Shown here one piece after another: positions 7,999 to 15,597 of a stretch of 21,062 bases of DNA; the first letter of the stretch is position 1, and every line of letters begins with the position of its first letter. The DNA comes from a virus: positions 1-21,062 of the IMG/VR virus record IMGVR_UViG_3300046675_000220; one strand, written 5' to 3'. The notes below the pieces were generated by a model that had not been told where the DNA came from, searched no databases, and saw only the letters and a program-made list of their open reading frames with translations. A program made the translations under genes and the position numbers.

Positions 7999-8598
7999 CT
8001 ATGTCAACGTAACACTATAAGAAACGGTTAGGGTATTCGTGGCGACAACCGGCTGTGGCGTGGAGAACGTGCCTTCGGCAAAGAGCGTTCCACCAGTATT
8101 GCCAACTGTGGCTGACGCCCCACTACCGCCGACAATAAAGGCACCCTGAACGGTTCCAGTGCCGGTAAAGGTAAACACCAATCCGGCACTAAGTGCCTTA
8201 GTGGCACTATATGCTGATGCCCCACTTACCGTTGCCGTAGACCACACACACGCTATACGTCCACCGGAGTATGTCGGAGCGTTACTTGTTCCTGCCTCAA
8301 GCCAAGTTGCATGAGAGGCCATTGTATCGCCACCAGAGATAGACCCGAAGCTGGCACTCGAAATAAGGCCCATATACTCCGCGGCGGTATAGGCACTACC
8401 GGCAAGTGTTATGTCGAGCAACAAGGCTTTGCCCGTTTGGGTCAATAGATTGTCTAACTCTTCTTGCCAAACAACGGTGCCGTCCTTGTCTTTGCAGACA
8501 AAGGAGAAATGGCCCTTTATCTTCAATTCGTCATCAATAGGGCCTTTGGTGCCGAATGCTACGTCAAACCTATCATTGGATTTTGCTTTTTCGTTCAT
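7999..8598 (-). CDS. Phage structural protein of unknown role (199 residues)
   Basis: I chose the ATG at 8598 because AAAGGA lies nearby with good spacing and because the upstream in-frame extension to 8676 would run through an intergenic hairpin and into the tape measure gene. The mature part reads IKGHFSFVCKDKDG, then LDNLLTQTGKALLLDITLAG, AYTAAEYMGLISS and a Thr/Ser/Gly/Ala-rich beta region with GTGTVQGAFIVGG and ending in VTLT. I recognise this pattern from small virion proteins encoded near tail or fibre genes in several phages, but not an assigned function. It could be a decoration or fibre-associated protein. The stop overlaps the ribosome site of the next gene. Confidence 0.75.
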   Translation of the reverse strand: MNEKAKSNDRFDVAFGTKGPIDDELKIKGHFSFVCKDKDGTVVWQEELDNLLTQTGKALLLDITLAGSAYTAAEYMGLISSASFGSISGGDTMASHATWLEAGTSNAPTYSGGRIACVWSTATVSGASAYSATKALSAGLVFTFTGTGTVQGAFIVGGSGASATVGNTGGTLFAEGTFSTPQPVVATNTLTVSYSVTLT

Positions 8599-8624
8599 CG
8601 GTTTGTCTTTCCTTTGGTTATGAG

Positions 8625-8653
8625 ATGTGGGGTAGGGAATTTCTACCGCACAT
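8625..8653. repeat. Intergenic hairpin motif, copy 3
   Basis: Arms TGTGGGGTAG (8626-8635) and CTACCGCACA (8643-8652) pair at nine of ten positions around the seven-base loop GGAATTT. It lies between the tape measure stop and the 199-residue gene, about 27 bases before that gene's ATG. No T-run follows on either strand, so it is not a standard intrinsic terminator. Confidence 0.75.
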
Positions 8654-8656
8654 ATC

Positions 8657-11600
8657 TTATGCTGGCCGCCACCCATTCCGCATCATATTACGAGCCTGTC
8701 CAAGCATTGCGCCCGAGTGAAGGCCCATCATGGTGGAGAATTCCCCTCGGCTCATTCCGCTTCCGCCTCTTCCAGGCCGGGCATTTATTGTCGGATTATA
8801 GTTCAAGTTGGCCATATTCGAGGTATTGCTGTCGCCACCGCCAGTTTGCCCCCTTGCTATCATCTGTTGGAGGCCACGGGAAATTGGTGCTGGTAATACC
8901 ATTTCTTGCGAATGCAAAATGGCCATTTGTGTCCCAACCCCACCTACGGTCATTCCGCCTGCGGCGGAGACAATACCACCCGAAGCATAGGTAAATCCGA
9001 GCGCACTGGGCTTCACATTCAGCGCAGCTAATAGCACATCCTCGGCAGTTGCTGCCGCAGTAATGGCACTAACTATGCTTGTTGTTGATGCAATTGCCGT
9101 TGCATCCATCGTAGCCCCGAGCGTTGCTATCGCACCACTAATTCCCGTCGTTGTTGCTGTGGCACCAGTTGTTATAGCCGTTACAACCGCCGTGTCACCT
9201 ACGGCACCACCAGCAGCTTGACCAACGGCACTTCCCGCTGCTGCTCCTGCGGTATTGCCAGCGATGCTACTAACGGCACTACTCATCCACTTTCCGAGCA
9301 TTTCGCCAATGGTATTACTCGCACCACCTGTTAGGGCATTTGCAAGTGTATGACTAAGTGCTTCCCCAATACTCTTAACGGCACTCTCGGCAACACTTTT
9401 CAGTAATTGCCCAACCGCCGCCCGCATTTGGCTACCTTGATCGCTAATTGTCTTAGAACTAAGCCCCGCTTTGATGATTTCCTTCTGCGGCGCAATGAGG
9501 GCATCGAACATCGTACTACCGAAGCTCTCAAAGGCACTGCCGAGTTTATCAAAAAAGTCAGTAAACGCAGCGGCCTGTTTATTCGCCGCGGCAACGGCAG
9601 CGTCTCCGGCTTTCTTATATAGAGCTTCCTCTTTGGTTTTCGAGTCGAGTATAATACTATTGATCTTATCTTGCGTTTCCTTATAGGACCTCGTCCCTGC
9701 CTCTTGGGTTGATTGAATCTCTTTAAGTTCGCTAATCTGATGCGCAGCAAAAGATTGTATCTGCGAAGCTTCAGCCAAGGCTGAACTTACCGTGCGTTGA
9801 TCCGCACCAGGGCCTTCTTTCTGGCCAGCATACTTAAACGTCCCTGCGGCCATAGAGGCGAGTTTCGTATTAACATCCAAAAGGCGGGCTTTATACTCGA
9901 AGTCCTTCGCCTCAGTGTCAATCTCCTGTATACGGGCCTTGTTTACTTCAACAACTTTCTCTCGTTCAGCATTAGATACTTGGGCCATCGTTGCCTTATG
10001 GGCAGCAACGAGTTGCTTTAGCTTTGCAATTTCTTCATCATAAATGGCAATTATCTTCTTCGAGTTTCCATCAGCCTCTGCAACACGCAGGCGTATGGCA
10101 GCAAGATAATCCGTTGTCTCCTGATGGCTCTTCGAACCACCAGGGGCACCAGCCAACATATTATTTAATGCAATCGTCTTCTGTGCAAGTTCCTCTCGGA
10201 CTTGCAATCTCGCCTTGGCCGTCAGCGTCTCATCCGCCAACGTCTTCTTCATTATCTCAATCTCAGCCCGGGCTTCATCCTCTCGCAGCTTCTTGACCTT
10301 GGCACTCCCTGCGGGTAATTGAGCCTCCCCCTCGCTTGCCTTCAAGGCCGCCTGTCGCATCTCCTCATGCATACGATCAACGGGCGTTATTGGCTCGGTC
10401 AATGGTGGAGGCTGAACTTTGCCAAACCGTGCACGCATCCGTGCGGCATCTTCGTCCTCTGGCACACCTGCGCGGCCTGGCCCTTTACCAGCCCTCTCTA
10501 GCATTATCCTAACGTGTTCGGGATAAGACTGGAATGGATTACTAAAAGCCGCGAGGAACGTCGAGCCAAGCATACCAATAGCGCCGACGAGAAGCATAAC
10601 CTCCGAATAGGCTTCCTTAAGGAAACCAACTAGGGTGATGATAACTGGACCCCAGTTTTCCATTGCCCTAATGCCATCGCCACGAATAGTCTCACCGAGA
10701 GACCGAATGGCAGTTGCCACCTCCTCAAGTGATTTAGCCGTCTTTTCAGTAAGCGTAACGCCCAACTTATCCGCAGCATCACCCTGGGCCTTTAGGCCGG
10801 CTTCGCCATTCTGCAACAAAGGTATTAGTTTCGCAAACTCCCTCCCGGCAATCTCCGTCATATTTGCAGATTTATTCGCCCCATCGGCATTTCGCACCCA
10901 AGCCTCGGCAAGTAGGGCAATGATCTTACCGACATCACCGCCTGTCTCTGCCAATTGTTTTTGCGAAATGCCAAGATTGGTATACGCCTCGGCGGCTTTC
11001 GACGCTGGGTCAGCAATAGCCGTGGAGAGCGTCTCCGCTACATGCCGAAGGGCACTGTCGGCCTCAGTTGCTGATAAGCCACTAATGCGTAAGGCGCCTT
11101 GGAGGCGAGAATAGGCGCCAATCCCCATCCCGGCGGCACTAGCAGCGGCCCTAGTTTCCGTTGCCCATTTCCCCAGGGCTTCGGCGCTATGGAAGAACGC
11201 CGCCGTGCCCATAACGGCGACTAGAGCGCCAAGGGATGTTACGAGACCAGCTACACCAAGCCCGGCATCTCTCGCCGCAGCTCCCATAGAGCTAATGAAT
11301 TGCCCTCGGTGACCACTGGCAAGAGAGTCGAACATGCCGACAATATGCCTCGACTCTCGCTGAAAGAACCCTGCAACACCAGCTTGTGCCTGACTCTCAG
11401 TCAACACCGTTGCAGTAGCACGGACCGCTCTGACTTGTTCACGATAAGCTTCGGTTGCTGCCCTAGCACCAGCAATCTCAATCTCAGATGCCGAAGCCCC
11501 GGCTCTTCCTGCTGCGGCCATAGCAGCGGCTACGGAGCTAATAACCGCCTTCTGTTGCTCCAATGCCTTTGTAAGCGCCTCGGCGCCAATGAATTGTGCC

Positions 11601-12709
11601 TCCTCAAACGAGGCTCCGCCAAGTGCCGCAGCAGCGGCGGCCTTTGCGGCATAGGCCGAAGGTGGATGAGCGGCAATAATCCCATGAGCACTTGCTGCTT
11701 CGCGGCGAGCACGGGCATCAAATGCACGGTTCTCTTCTTCAGCCTCGTGCCTTATTGCAGCAAGTCGAAGATCATGATTACGGTTAATATACTCAGCTTC
11801 AGCCCTACTTCTAGCTGCCGAAGCATCCATACCTTGGTTAATGTATTCTGCTTCTGCCCGCTGTCTGGCCCGAATAAGATCCAAGTTCCTATTGGCATAT
11901 TCCGCCTCGGCTCTAGCTTTCGCTGCCTCTGCGGTCATCCCGGCGTTAATGTATTCTGCCTCAGCCCGTTGCTTCGCAGCAATCAGATCGAGGTCTCTAT
12001 TTAGATATTCTGCCTCGGCCCTTTCTCTCGCCGCAGTTGCCGTCATCCCTTGGTTTATATATTCGGCTTCAGCCCGTTGTCTAGCCCTAATCAGTTCTAA
12101 GTCACGATTAGCGTATTCTGCCTCAGCCCGGGCTTTTGCCGCTTGGGCATCCATCCCTTGGTTTACATATTCCGCCTCAGCTCTTGCCTTTGCCGCAACC
12201 AAGTCCATATCACGATTGATATACTCGGCCTCTGTATGCGCCGCAGCAATAGCTGCATCTTCTTGGCGGCGTTGGGCCTCAACGGCCATATTCCGAAGGC
12301 GAATTTCCTCCCTAATCTTCTGCTCTCGACTTGGGCCAGAGGTATCGGGACGAATGAAACCTGGGGTTGGCGTCGATTGGGGTGGGGCTGGTGGATGTGG
12401 GCGAATGAAGCCGGGGGCAGCCATCTGCCTAGCAGTATTGGCCGCAACGGTGCCTTGGCGCTCTAATGCCTGTGTTACTTCATTTATTGCTGCGGTTTCG
12501 CCCTTTAGGGCACTTATCGTTGCTTGTGCCGCAGCAATGCCTTGCTGCATACTAAGCACAAGTTGTTGGCCCATCCGGCTGCTATCGGTGCCAATAGCAG
12601 TAATATTCGCCCGAAGAAGTTTGATTTGTTCTTCGAGTTCTTTTATTCTCGCCGCAGCAGCGGTAGAATTGGCCGTTATGTCGATATTGAGATGTGAACT
12701 ACCCGACAT
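8657..12709 (-). CDS. Tail tape measure protein
   Basis: 1350 residues, the longest gene here, placed directly after the tail chaperones as expected. It sets tail length and is thought to leave the tail during DNA entry. The start ATG has AGAGG seven bases upstream and overlaps the chaperone stop by 11 bases. An N-terminal coiled-coil (18-95) is followed by a Pro-rich linker with two PGFIRP copies (99-121), nine 18-residue repeats (164-325), hydrophobic segments at about 483-506 and 686-722, and a core typical of tape measures (RLQGALRISGLSATEADSAL near 535). The C-terminus is Ala/Gly-rich with ASGGIV and LHSQEMVLPAPISRGL near the end, as in many tape measures. No lytic transglycosylase or peptidase motif was seen. 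At about 1.5 angstrom per residue it implies a tail near 200 nm. Confidence 0.93.
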   Translation of the reverse strand: MSGSSHLNIDITANSTAAAARIKELEEQIKLLRANITAIGTDSSRMGQQLVLSMQQGIAAAQATISALKGETAAINEVTQALERQGTVAANTARQMAAPGFIRPHPPAPPQSTPTPGFIRPDTSGPSREQKIREEIRLRNMAVEAQRRQEDAAIAAAHTEAEYINRDMDLVAAKARAEAEYVNQGMDAQAAKARAEAEYANRDLELIRARQRAEAEYINQGMTATAARERAEAEYLNRDLDLIAAKQRAEAEYINAGMTAEAAKARAEAEYANRNLDLIRARQRAEAEYINQGMDASAARSRAEAEYINRNHDLRLAAIRHEAEEENRAFDARARREAASAHGIIAAHPPSAYAAKAAAAAALGGASFEEAQFIGAEALTKALEQQKAVISSVAAAMAAAGRAGASASEIEIAGARAATEAYREQVRAVRATATVLTESQAQAGVAGFFQRESRHIVGMFDSLASGHRGQFISSMGAAARDAGLGVAGLVTSLGALVAVMGTAAFFHSAEALGKWATETRAAASAAGMGIGAYSRLQGALRISGLSATEADSALRHVAETLSTAIADPASKAAEAYTNLGISQKQLAETGGDVGKIIALLAEAWVRNADGANKSANMTEIAGREFAKLIPLLQNGEAGLKAQGDAADKLGVTLTEKTAKSLEEVATAIRSLGETIRGDGIRAMENWGPVIITLVGFLKEAYSEVMLLVGAIGMLGSTFLAAFSNPFQSYPEHVRIMLERAGKGPGRAGVPEDEDAARMRARFGKVQPPPLTEPITPVDRMHEEMRQAALKASEGEAQLPAGSAKVKKLREDEARAEIEIMKKTLADETLTAKARLQVREELAQKTIALNNMLAGAPGGSKSHQETTDYLAAIRLRVAEADGNSKKIIAIYDEEIAKLKQLVAAHKATMAQVSNAEREKVVEVNKARIQEIDTEAKDFEYKARLLDVNTKLASMAAGTFKYAGQKEGPGADQRTVSSALAEASQIQSFAAHQISELKEIQSTQEAGTRSYKETQDKINSIILDSKTKEEALYKKAGDAAVAAANKQAAAFTDFFDKLGSAFESFGSTMFDALIAPQKEIIKAGLSSKTISDQGSQMRAAVGQLLKSVAESAVKSIGEALSHTLANALTGGASNTIGEMLGKWMSSAVSSIAGNTAGAAAGSAVGQAAGGAVGDTAVVTAITTGATATTTGISGAIATLGATMDATAIASTTSIVSAITAAATAEDVLLAALNVKPSALGFTYASGGIVSAAGGMTVGGVGTQMAILHSQEMVLPAPISRGLQQMIARGQTGGGDSNTSNMANLNYNPTINARPGRGGSGMSRGEFSTMMGLHSGAMLGQARNMMRNGWRPA
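11735..12220 (-). repeat. Nine exact 18-residue (54-base) repeats in tape measure protein
   Basis: Residues 164-325 of the tape measure form nine consecutive 18-residue units ending in AEAEY; the last is degenerate, ending in EAEE. Conserved Tyr falls at 181, 199, 217, 235, 253, 271, 289 and 307, preceded by Tyr163. Two unit types alternate: one starts with N-[RN]-x-x-[LI] and the next with N-[QA]-G-M, giving a 36-residue super-repeat. Eighteen residues equal five turns of alpha helix, so the acidic AEAEY patch would recur on one face. Confidence 0.92.
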
Positions 12710-13169
12710 AGTTTCGCCTCTTTGCCACGGCGCTATTGCGCGCCTTGAGTTCTTCTATATCAAATATAGGAGGAGCGTTTGGCAGCCCAGTGTCTCTGCC
12801 GCGAATGACCGGAAGCCCTCGTCCAGCTTTGGCGGAAATCTGCGCCACAGCCGAGCGCATAGCAAGGTCTGCCTCGGGGGTAACTTGGAAAGAAGAAGCA
12901 TCATTTTCTATTGTCTTCTTTCCCCCACCAAAACCTTCGACAAGGGCCTTTACGAGAATGTTAGTCGGCGGATAATCGGCCCAATTATTAAATAATTCAT
13001 TCACTTCAAGGAGGGTGTGTTCGTCAATCTGAGAATAGGTCCAACCATATGCGGCAGCTAAACTGCCGTAGATAGGCTTAATGTTCCATTGCCCCGAGGT
13101 GCTGCCGTCACCGTCGGAGCTGCCTCTTCCCCCGGCGTAAAGCCACTTACACCAAGAATTGAGAGCCAA
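12699..13169 (-). CDS. Tail assembly chaperone, downstream (T) frame
   Basis: This frame is -1 relative to the upstream chaperone frame and overlaps it by 112 bases. Its apparent start at 13169 is TTG without a ribosome site, so it is probably made mainly as a G-T fusion. The diagnostic region is IYGSLAAAYGWTYSQIDEH followed by LLEVNELFNNWADYPPTNIL, which matches the T part of G/GT tail chaperones (a helical segment with a GWT motif). The C-terminus is basic. In lambda and similar phages the fusion binds the tape measure and recruits tail tube subunits, and it is absent from the virion. A slip at the candidate site 13127-13133 would give a protein of about 239 residues. Confidence 0.82.
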   Translation of the reverse strand: MALNSWCKWLYAGGRGSSDGDGSTSGQWNIKPIYGSLAAAYGWTYSQIDEHTLLEVNELFNNWADYPPTNILVKALVEGFGGGKKTIENDASSFQVTPEADLAMRSAVAQISAKAGRGLPVIRGRDTGLPNAPPIFDIEELKARNSAVAKRRNYVG

Positions 13170-13417
13170 AAGGGGCCATTGTTTTGCATATCGAGGAAAT
13201 TAAATAACTTCTCTTCGGGGAAATCGGGATAATTGCGGCGAAGGGCCGTTAGTATAACCTGACCCCGAAGTTCCATTGCCTCGAAGATCTTACTTTCGGC
13301 AATCAAGGCATCATGCTGTTGAAGAAGAGCAAGAACTCCTCCCCGAAGTTGGCCCAGCGTTAGGGGAGGAACGACGAATGTTTCGTCCCCTATTGTCATC
13401 TTAATTCCAGGAAACAC
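13058..13417 (-). CDS. Tail assembly chaperone, upstream (G) frame
   Basis: 119 residues from GTG at 13417, with AAGGGG eight bases upstream. Family pattern: KMTIGDETFVVPPLTLGQLR near the N-terminus, then VILTALRRNYPDFPEEKL and LSILGVSGFTPGE. Many phage G proteins share the ALRRNYPD and GVSGxxPGE signatures. The last 20 or so residues (after GFTPGE) are low-complexity, as expected for the part bypassed by frameshifting. It lies between the major tail protein and the tape measure, the standard position. It probably acts alone and as the N-terminus of the fusion with the next frame. Confidence 0.87.
   Translation of the reverse strand: MFPGIKMTIGDETFVVPPLTLGQLRGGVLALLQQHDALIAESKIFEAMELRGQVILTALRRNYPDFPEEKLFNFLDMQNNGPFWLSILGVSGFTPGEEAAPTVTAAPRGNGTLSLSTAV
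13127..13133 (-). other. Candidate -1 frameshift site (GGGGGAA)
   Basis: In the G frame the bases read G GGG GAA, just after the GFTPG motif. A one-base backward slip keeps GGG perfectly paired in the P site and lets the Glu tRNA re-pair on GGA with one G-U wobble. It is not a perfect X-XXY-YYZ heptamer. I found no perfect one in the open overlap; the other homopolymeric run (CCCCTTTT at 13170-13177) is a weaker candidate. The frame relation itself (-1) is certain from the sequence; the exact site is not. Confidence 0.45.
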
Positions 13418-13434
13418 GGTGTTTACCCCTTTTG

Positions 13435-14181
13435 TTATTCAGAAATAGAGACGGTGCCGACGGTATTGTCACTTGCCCGTGAGAACGCCTGGAAGTCGAA
13501 GTCCATGATGGAATAGTCATCAATCTTCGAGGGCAGTGTGAAGTGCGAACTGACACACTGATTTAGCCGTAAGGTCAATTGGCCCGTCGATCCTTGGGTG
13601 TTCTTCTGCTGATAGAAGGTTCCCATGAATGTCGGGGTATAGCCCATAAAGTGATTATTTATCGTAATGGTCTTACCCTGCGTGTCGGTATAGACATAGC
13701 TGATGGCGACAACTGCGCCAATATCGCCAGAGAAGAAGGTATAAGTGCCATTCGTCCCTGTGGTATACTGTCCTGCCGCTGCTGGGGCGCCAGTGGTATA
13801 GGCGAAACGAATATTCCCTGTTGTTGCATAGAACACACCAAGATCAGAGACAAAGGTCGAGGAGTGTGTTACCGTTGCCGTTCCGGCACTGAGGGTCTTA
13901 TATTCGTCTTGGCTAATATTCTGCTCTCCGGTGACGAACGTTTCACCAAAGAATATGTCAGCATAAAGAGCGGCAAAGACCCGAGCAACTTTCGCCTTCC
14001 CAGTGATTTTGCCCTTGCCGCGGGCAATGTCAATCGGATAACCCAATTGGCTATATAATTCCTTCACCTCGAATGTGAAGTCGATTGAATTGTCCTGAAG
14101 GACGGCGAACTGGTCCGGACCCACTCCGGGGACATCTGTGCGTTGTCCCCAAAGAGCGCCAATGCCGAAGAGAAGCTGCAT
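13435..14181 (-). CDS. Major tail (tube) protein
   Basis: 248 residues. The start MQLLFGIGALWGQRTDV is a recognisable signature of a siphovirus tail tube family found mainly in proteobacterial phages. Further motifs are FAVLQDNSIDFTFEVKELY and YPIDIARGKGKITGKAKVA, then GALYADIFFGET-like spacing and a C-terminus ending MDFDFQAFSRASDNTVG. AAAGGA lies eight bases before the ATG. It should polymerise into the hollow tail tube. Position just before the G/T chaperones supports this. An insertion around residues 95-165 with a T/G-rich beta stretch may be an immunoglobulin-like surface domain; this is inference. It is preceded by about 270 bases without a convincing gene, so it may have its own leader signals. 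Confidence 0.88.
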   Translation of the reverse strand: MQLLFGIGALWGQRTDVPGVGPDQFAVLQDNSIDFTFEVKELYSQLGYPIDIARGKGKITGKAKVARVFAALYADIFFGETFVTGEQNISQDEYKTLSAGTATVTHSSTFVSDLGVFYATTGNIRFAYTTGAPAAAGQYTTGTNGTYTFFSGDIGAVVAISYVYTDTQGKTITINNHFMGYTPTFMGTFYQQKNTQGSTGQLTLRLNQCVSSHFTLPSKIDDYSIMDFDFQAFSRASDNTVGTVSISE

Positions 14182-14455
14182 TTACTCGTTCCTTTACTAA
14201 CAAGAGTTGCGTGTGGAGAGCAGTAGTGACGAACGACTTCGTTCCGCCGGGACATTTCAATTAGGTCGAAGCAGGGAACCAAATCGTCCTTCGAGGCAAG
14301 AGTGGCCCCAGGCGAAGACAGGAGTAGACAAAGAGCATTGAGGGGATCGACAACATTCGGCGTCTCAACTAGCTCCAACCAATCATGGACGAAGGCGACT
14401 TTATAGGTGCGGATAGATGGGTGGGGTAGGGAAACACTACCATGTATCTCTTCCT
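14182..14455. other. Leader stretch without convincing gene, before major tail gene
   Basis: This is the only long gap between the right edge and position 1. A minus-strand frame (14064-14459) crosses it, begins at an ATGA overlap with the terminator gene and runs 118 bases into the tail tube gene. It lacks a ribosome site and family resemblance, so I do not call it. The stretch contains hairpin motif copy 2 at 14421-14445 and an AAGGA-led 24-codon frame (14369-14443). It also holds a small inverted repeat, GAACG-ACTT-CGTTC, at 14231-14244. A promoter or RNA-level control element for the abundant tube protein is plausible but unproven. Confidence 0.5.
14421..14445. repeat. Intergenic hairpin motif, copy 2
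   Basis: Arms GTGGGGTAG and CTACCATGT flank the seven-base loop GGAAACA. Five inner pairs are perfect (GGTAG with CTACC); the outer arm has one mismatch and possible G-U pairs. It shares GGGGTAGGGAA with the copies at 8625 and 19271. It lies about 240 bases before the major tail protein start. Confidence 0.6.
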
Positions 14456-14914
14456 TCATGGCATTTCAACAATCAAAGGGACGATCAGCATCGTCTGATA
14501 ATCTATATCCCCTGGATCTTTAAATATCCGTCCCTGAATGTTAACTGAATATACCAGTCCACCTAGGGTATTATTATTTGTGCTAAAGTTATCAGCTGGG
14601 TTTAGTGCGGCTTCAAATGCTTCCATCATCGTATCTAATTGTGGGCCACCAGGCGTACTATCTGAACGACTATAACACCAAAGGCCCAAATCAAGCCTGC
14701 GGCGCAAAAGGCCAAGACCACGATATTCATCGGTTTCACGATGTGTCACCAAGAAACATGCCGGTTGTTGGTCAACTGGAACATCTCCCCACAGGCGAAG
14801 CCTGTTACTAACCGTGCGCCAAGTTAGGGCGCCGTTTATCGGAATGAGAAAGGTCATATTCTGTATGCTATTCAGTATCGCCACCATGACTTCATTACGT
14901 GTCACAATGGCCAT
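14456..14914 (-). CDS. Tail terminator / completion protein
   Basis: 152 residues. The profile fits phage tail terminators: N-terminal helix, then QQPACFLVTHRETDEYRGLG, LDLGLWCYSRSD, PQLDTMMEAFEAALNPADN, TLGGLVYSVNIQGRIFKDPG and a hydrophobic final strand MLIVPLIVEM. Proteins of this kind form a ring that caps the finished tail tube and joins it to the head connector. Its position directly after the HK97 gp10-like gene and before the tail tube gene agrees. The ATG lies three bases after the previous stop, with GAGG eight bases upstream. Confidence is good for the family and moderate for the exact ring role. Confidence 0.78.
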   Translation of the reverse strand: MAIVTRNEVMVAILNSIQNMTFLIPINGALTWRTVSNRLRLWGDVPVDQQPACFLVTHRETDEYRGLGLLRRRLDLGLWCYSRSDSTPGGPQLDTMMEAFEAALNPADNFSTNNNTLGGLVYSVNIQGRIFKDPGDIDYQTMLIVPLIVEMP

Positions 14915-14917
14915 AAT

Positions 14918-15397
14918 CTATTCCTCACCCTCTCCAGCGATCATCAATTGAACTAGGTCACTAAATTTCTCCGGAATTAGCGGCTCAACTTCCTCAGCCG
15001 CTAGGCGAAGATAGCCGAAGGCCCGAGAAGGTGGGTGGTTAACCGAATGTAGGTAGACTATCTGACCGACTTTTTCCCAATAGAACTTAAGTATTGTTGC
15101 CTTAGTTGGCACTATCGGGTAATACCCTTTGCCGCCAACCTCTAATGCCCAAGCCTTCGGGGATTCTGGTGACATATATACCGATGCGTTAATGACACCT
15201 CCGGACATTCTATCCCGCTGCTTACGCACGGTTTCAATTAGCTCGCCACTCTTCTGTTGAAGCACTCTACCCGATAGGTTCTCAATAACCTTATCGTACA
15301 ATAGATCTGTCAATTGGGTCATTTTGCGCGAAATAGCCCGTCTCATTCTTTCATCAAGGTCGTCTAAGTTCGTTGCCGTTATAGAAACTTCGAGCAT
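14918..15397 (-). CDS. HK97 gp10-like head-tail joining protein
   Basis: 159 residues. Helical N-terminus (LDERMRRAISRKMTQL), then KSGELIETVRKQRDR, a WALEVGGKGYYPIVP strand-turn and the C-terminal signature HPPSRAFGYLRLAAEEVEPLIP. That pattern is characteristic of the HK97 gp10 / neck completion family, whose members act at the head-tail interface or in tail completion. The ATG overlaps the TAA of the preceding gene by one base (TAATG), and there is no strong ribosome site, so translation is probably coupled. Confidence 0.82.
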   Translation of the reverse strand: MLEVSITATNLDDLDERMRRAISRKMTQLTDLLYDKVIENLSGRVLQQKSGELIETVRKQRDRMSGGVINASVYMSPESPKAWALEVGGKGYYPIVPTKATILKFYWEKVGQIVYLHSVNHPPSRAFGYLRLAAEEVEPLIPEKFSDLVQLMIAGEGEE

Positions 15398-15597
15398 TAT
15401 TTATATAACCTAGCCCGAACCGCACAATCTTTACTCTCTAGCAATTTGCGAAGAGCAACGGTGCGTTCGGGATTACGGGGCAACATATCAGCAATTAGAT
15501 TGGCGAGTTCCCCAAACGGCCTAGACACATCCTGAAGATCATGCGCTAGGTGCTCATAGGCGAAGAATTGCAATAGGGGTTCTTGGTCAGGTGTCAT
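15397..15597 (-). CDS. Small conserved phage protein (66 residues)
   Basis: I chose the ATG at 15597, which overlaps the TGA of the adaptor gene (ATGA); the longer in-frame reading from 15648 would lie inside that gene. The protein starts MTPDQEPLLQFFAYEHLAHD, continues with VSRPFGELANLI and ends with NPERTVALRKLLESKDCAVR. I recognise this as a small, widely conserved phage protein (EPLLxFFAYEHL and ERTVALRKLLExKD signatures) with no established function that I can state. It is helical and compact. Here it lies between two head-tail joining genes, so an assembly or accessory role is possible; this is inference. Confidence 0.82.
   Translation of the reverse strand: MTPDQEPLLQFFAYEHLAHDLQDVSRPFGELANLIADMLPRNPERTVALRKLLESKDCAVRARLYK

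Noticed and set aside
8599-8676. 26-codon N-terminal extension of the 199-residue protein
   Set aside because: It would run through the intergenic hairpin and overlap the tape measure stop; ATG at 8598 has a good ribosome site.
11300-12004. Plus-strand open frame of 234 codons
   Set aside because: Antisense shadow of the tape measure gene with Cys/Ser-rich composition and no ribosome site or family motif.
11841-12995. Long plus-strand open frame with repetitive MYSASAR-like sequence
   Set aside because: It is the antisense of the tape measure repeats; the 54-base period keeps the opposite frame open. The minus-strand gene explains the sequence fully.
14064-14459. Minus-strand frame of 131 codons starting at an ATGA overlap
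   Set aside because: No ribosome site, no recognisable family, and a 118-base overlap into the well-supported tail tube gene. Kept as an open question only.
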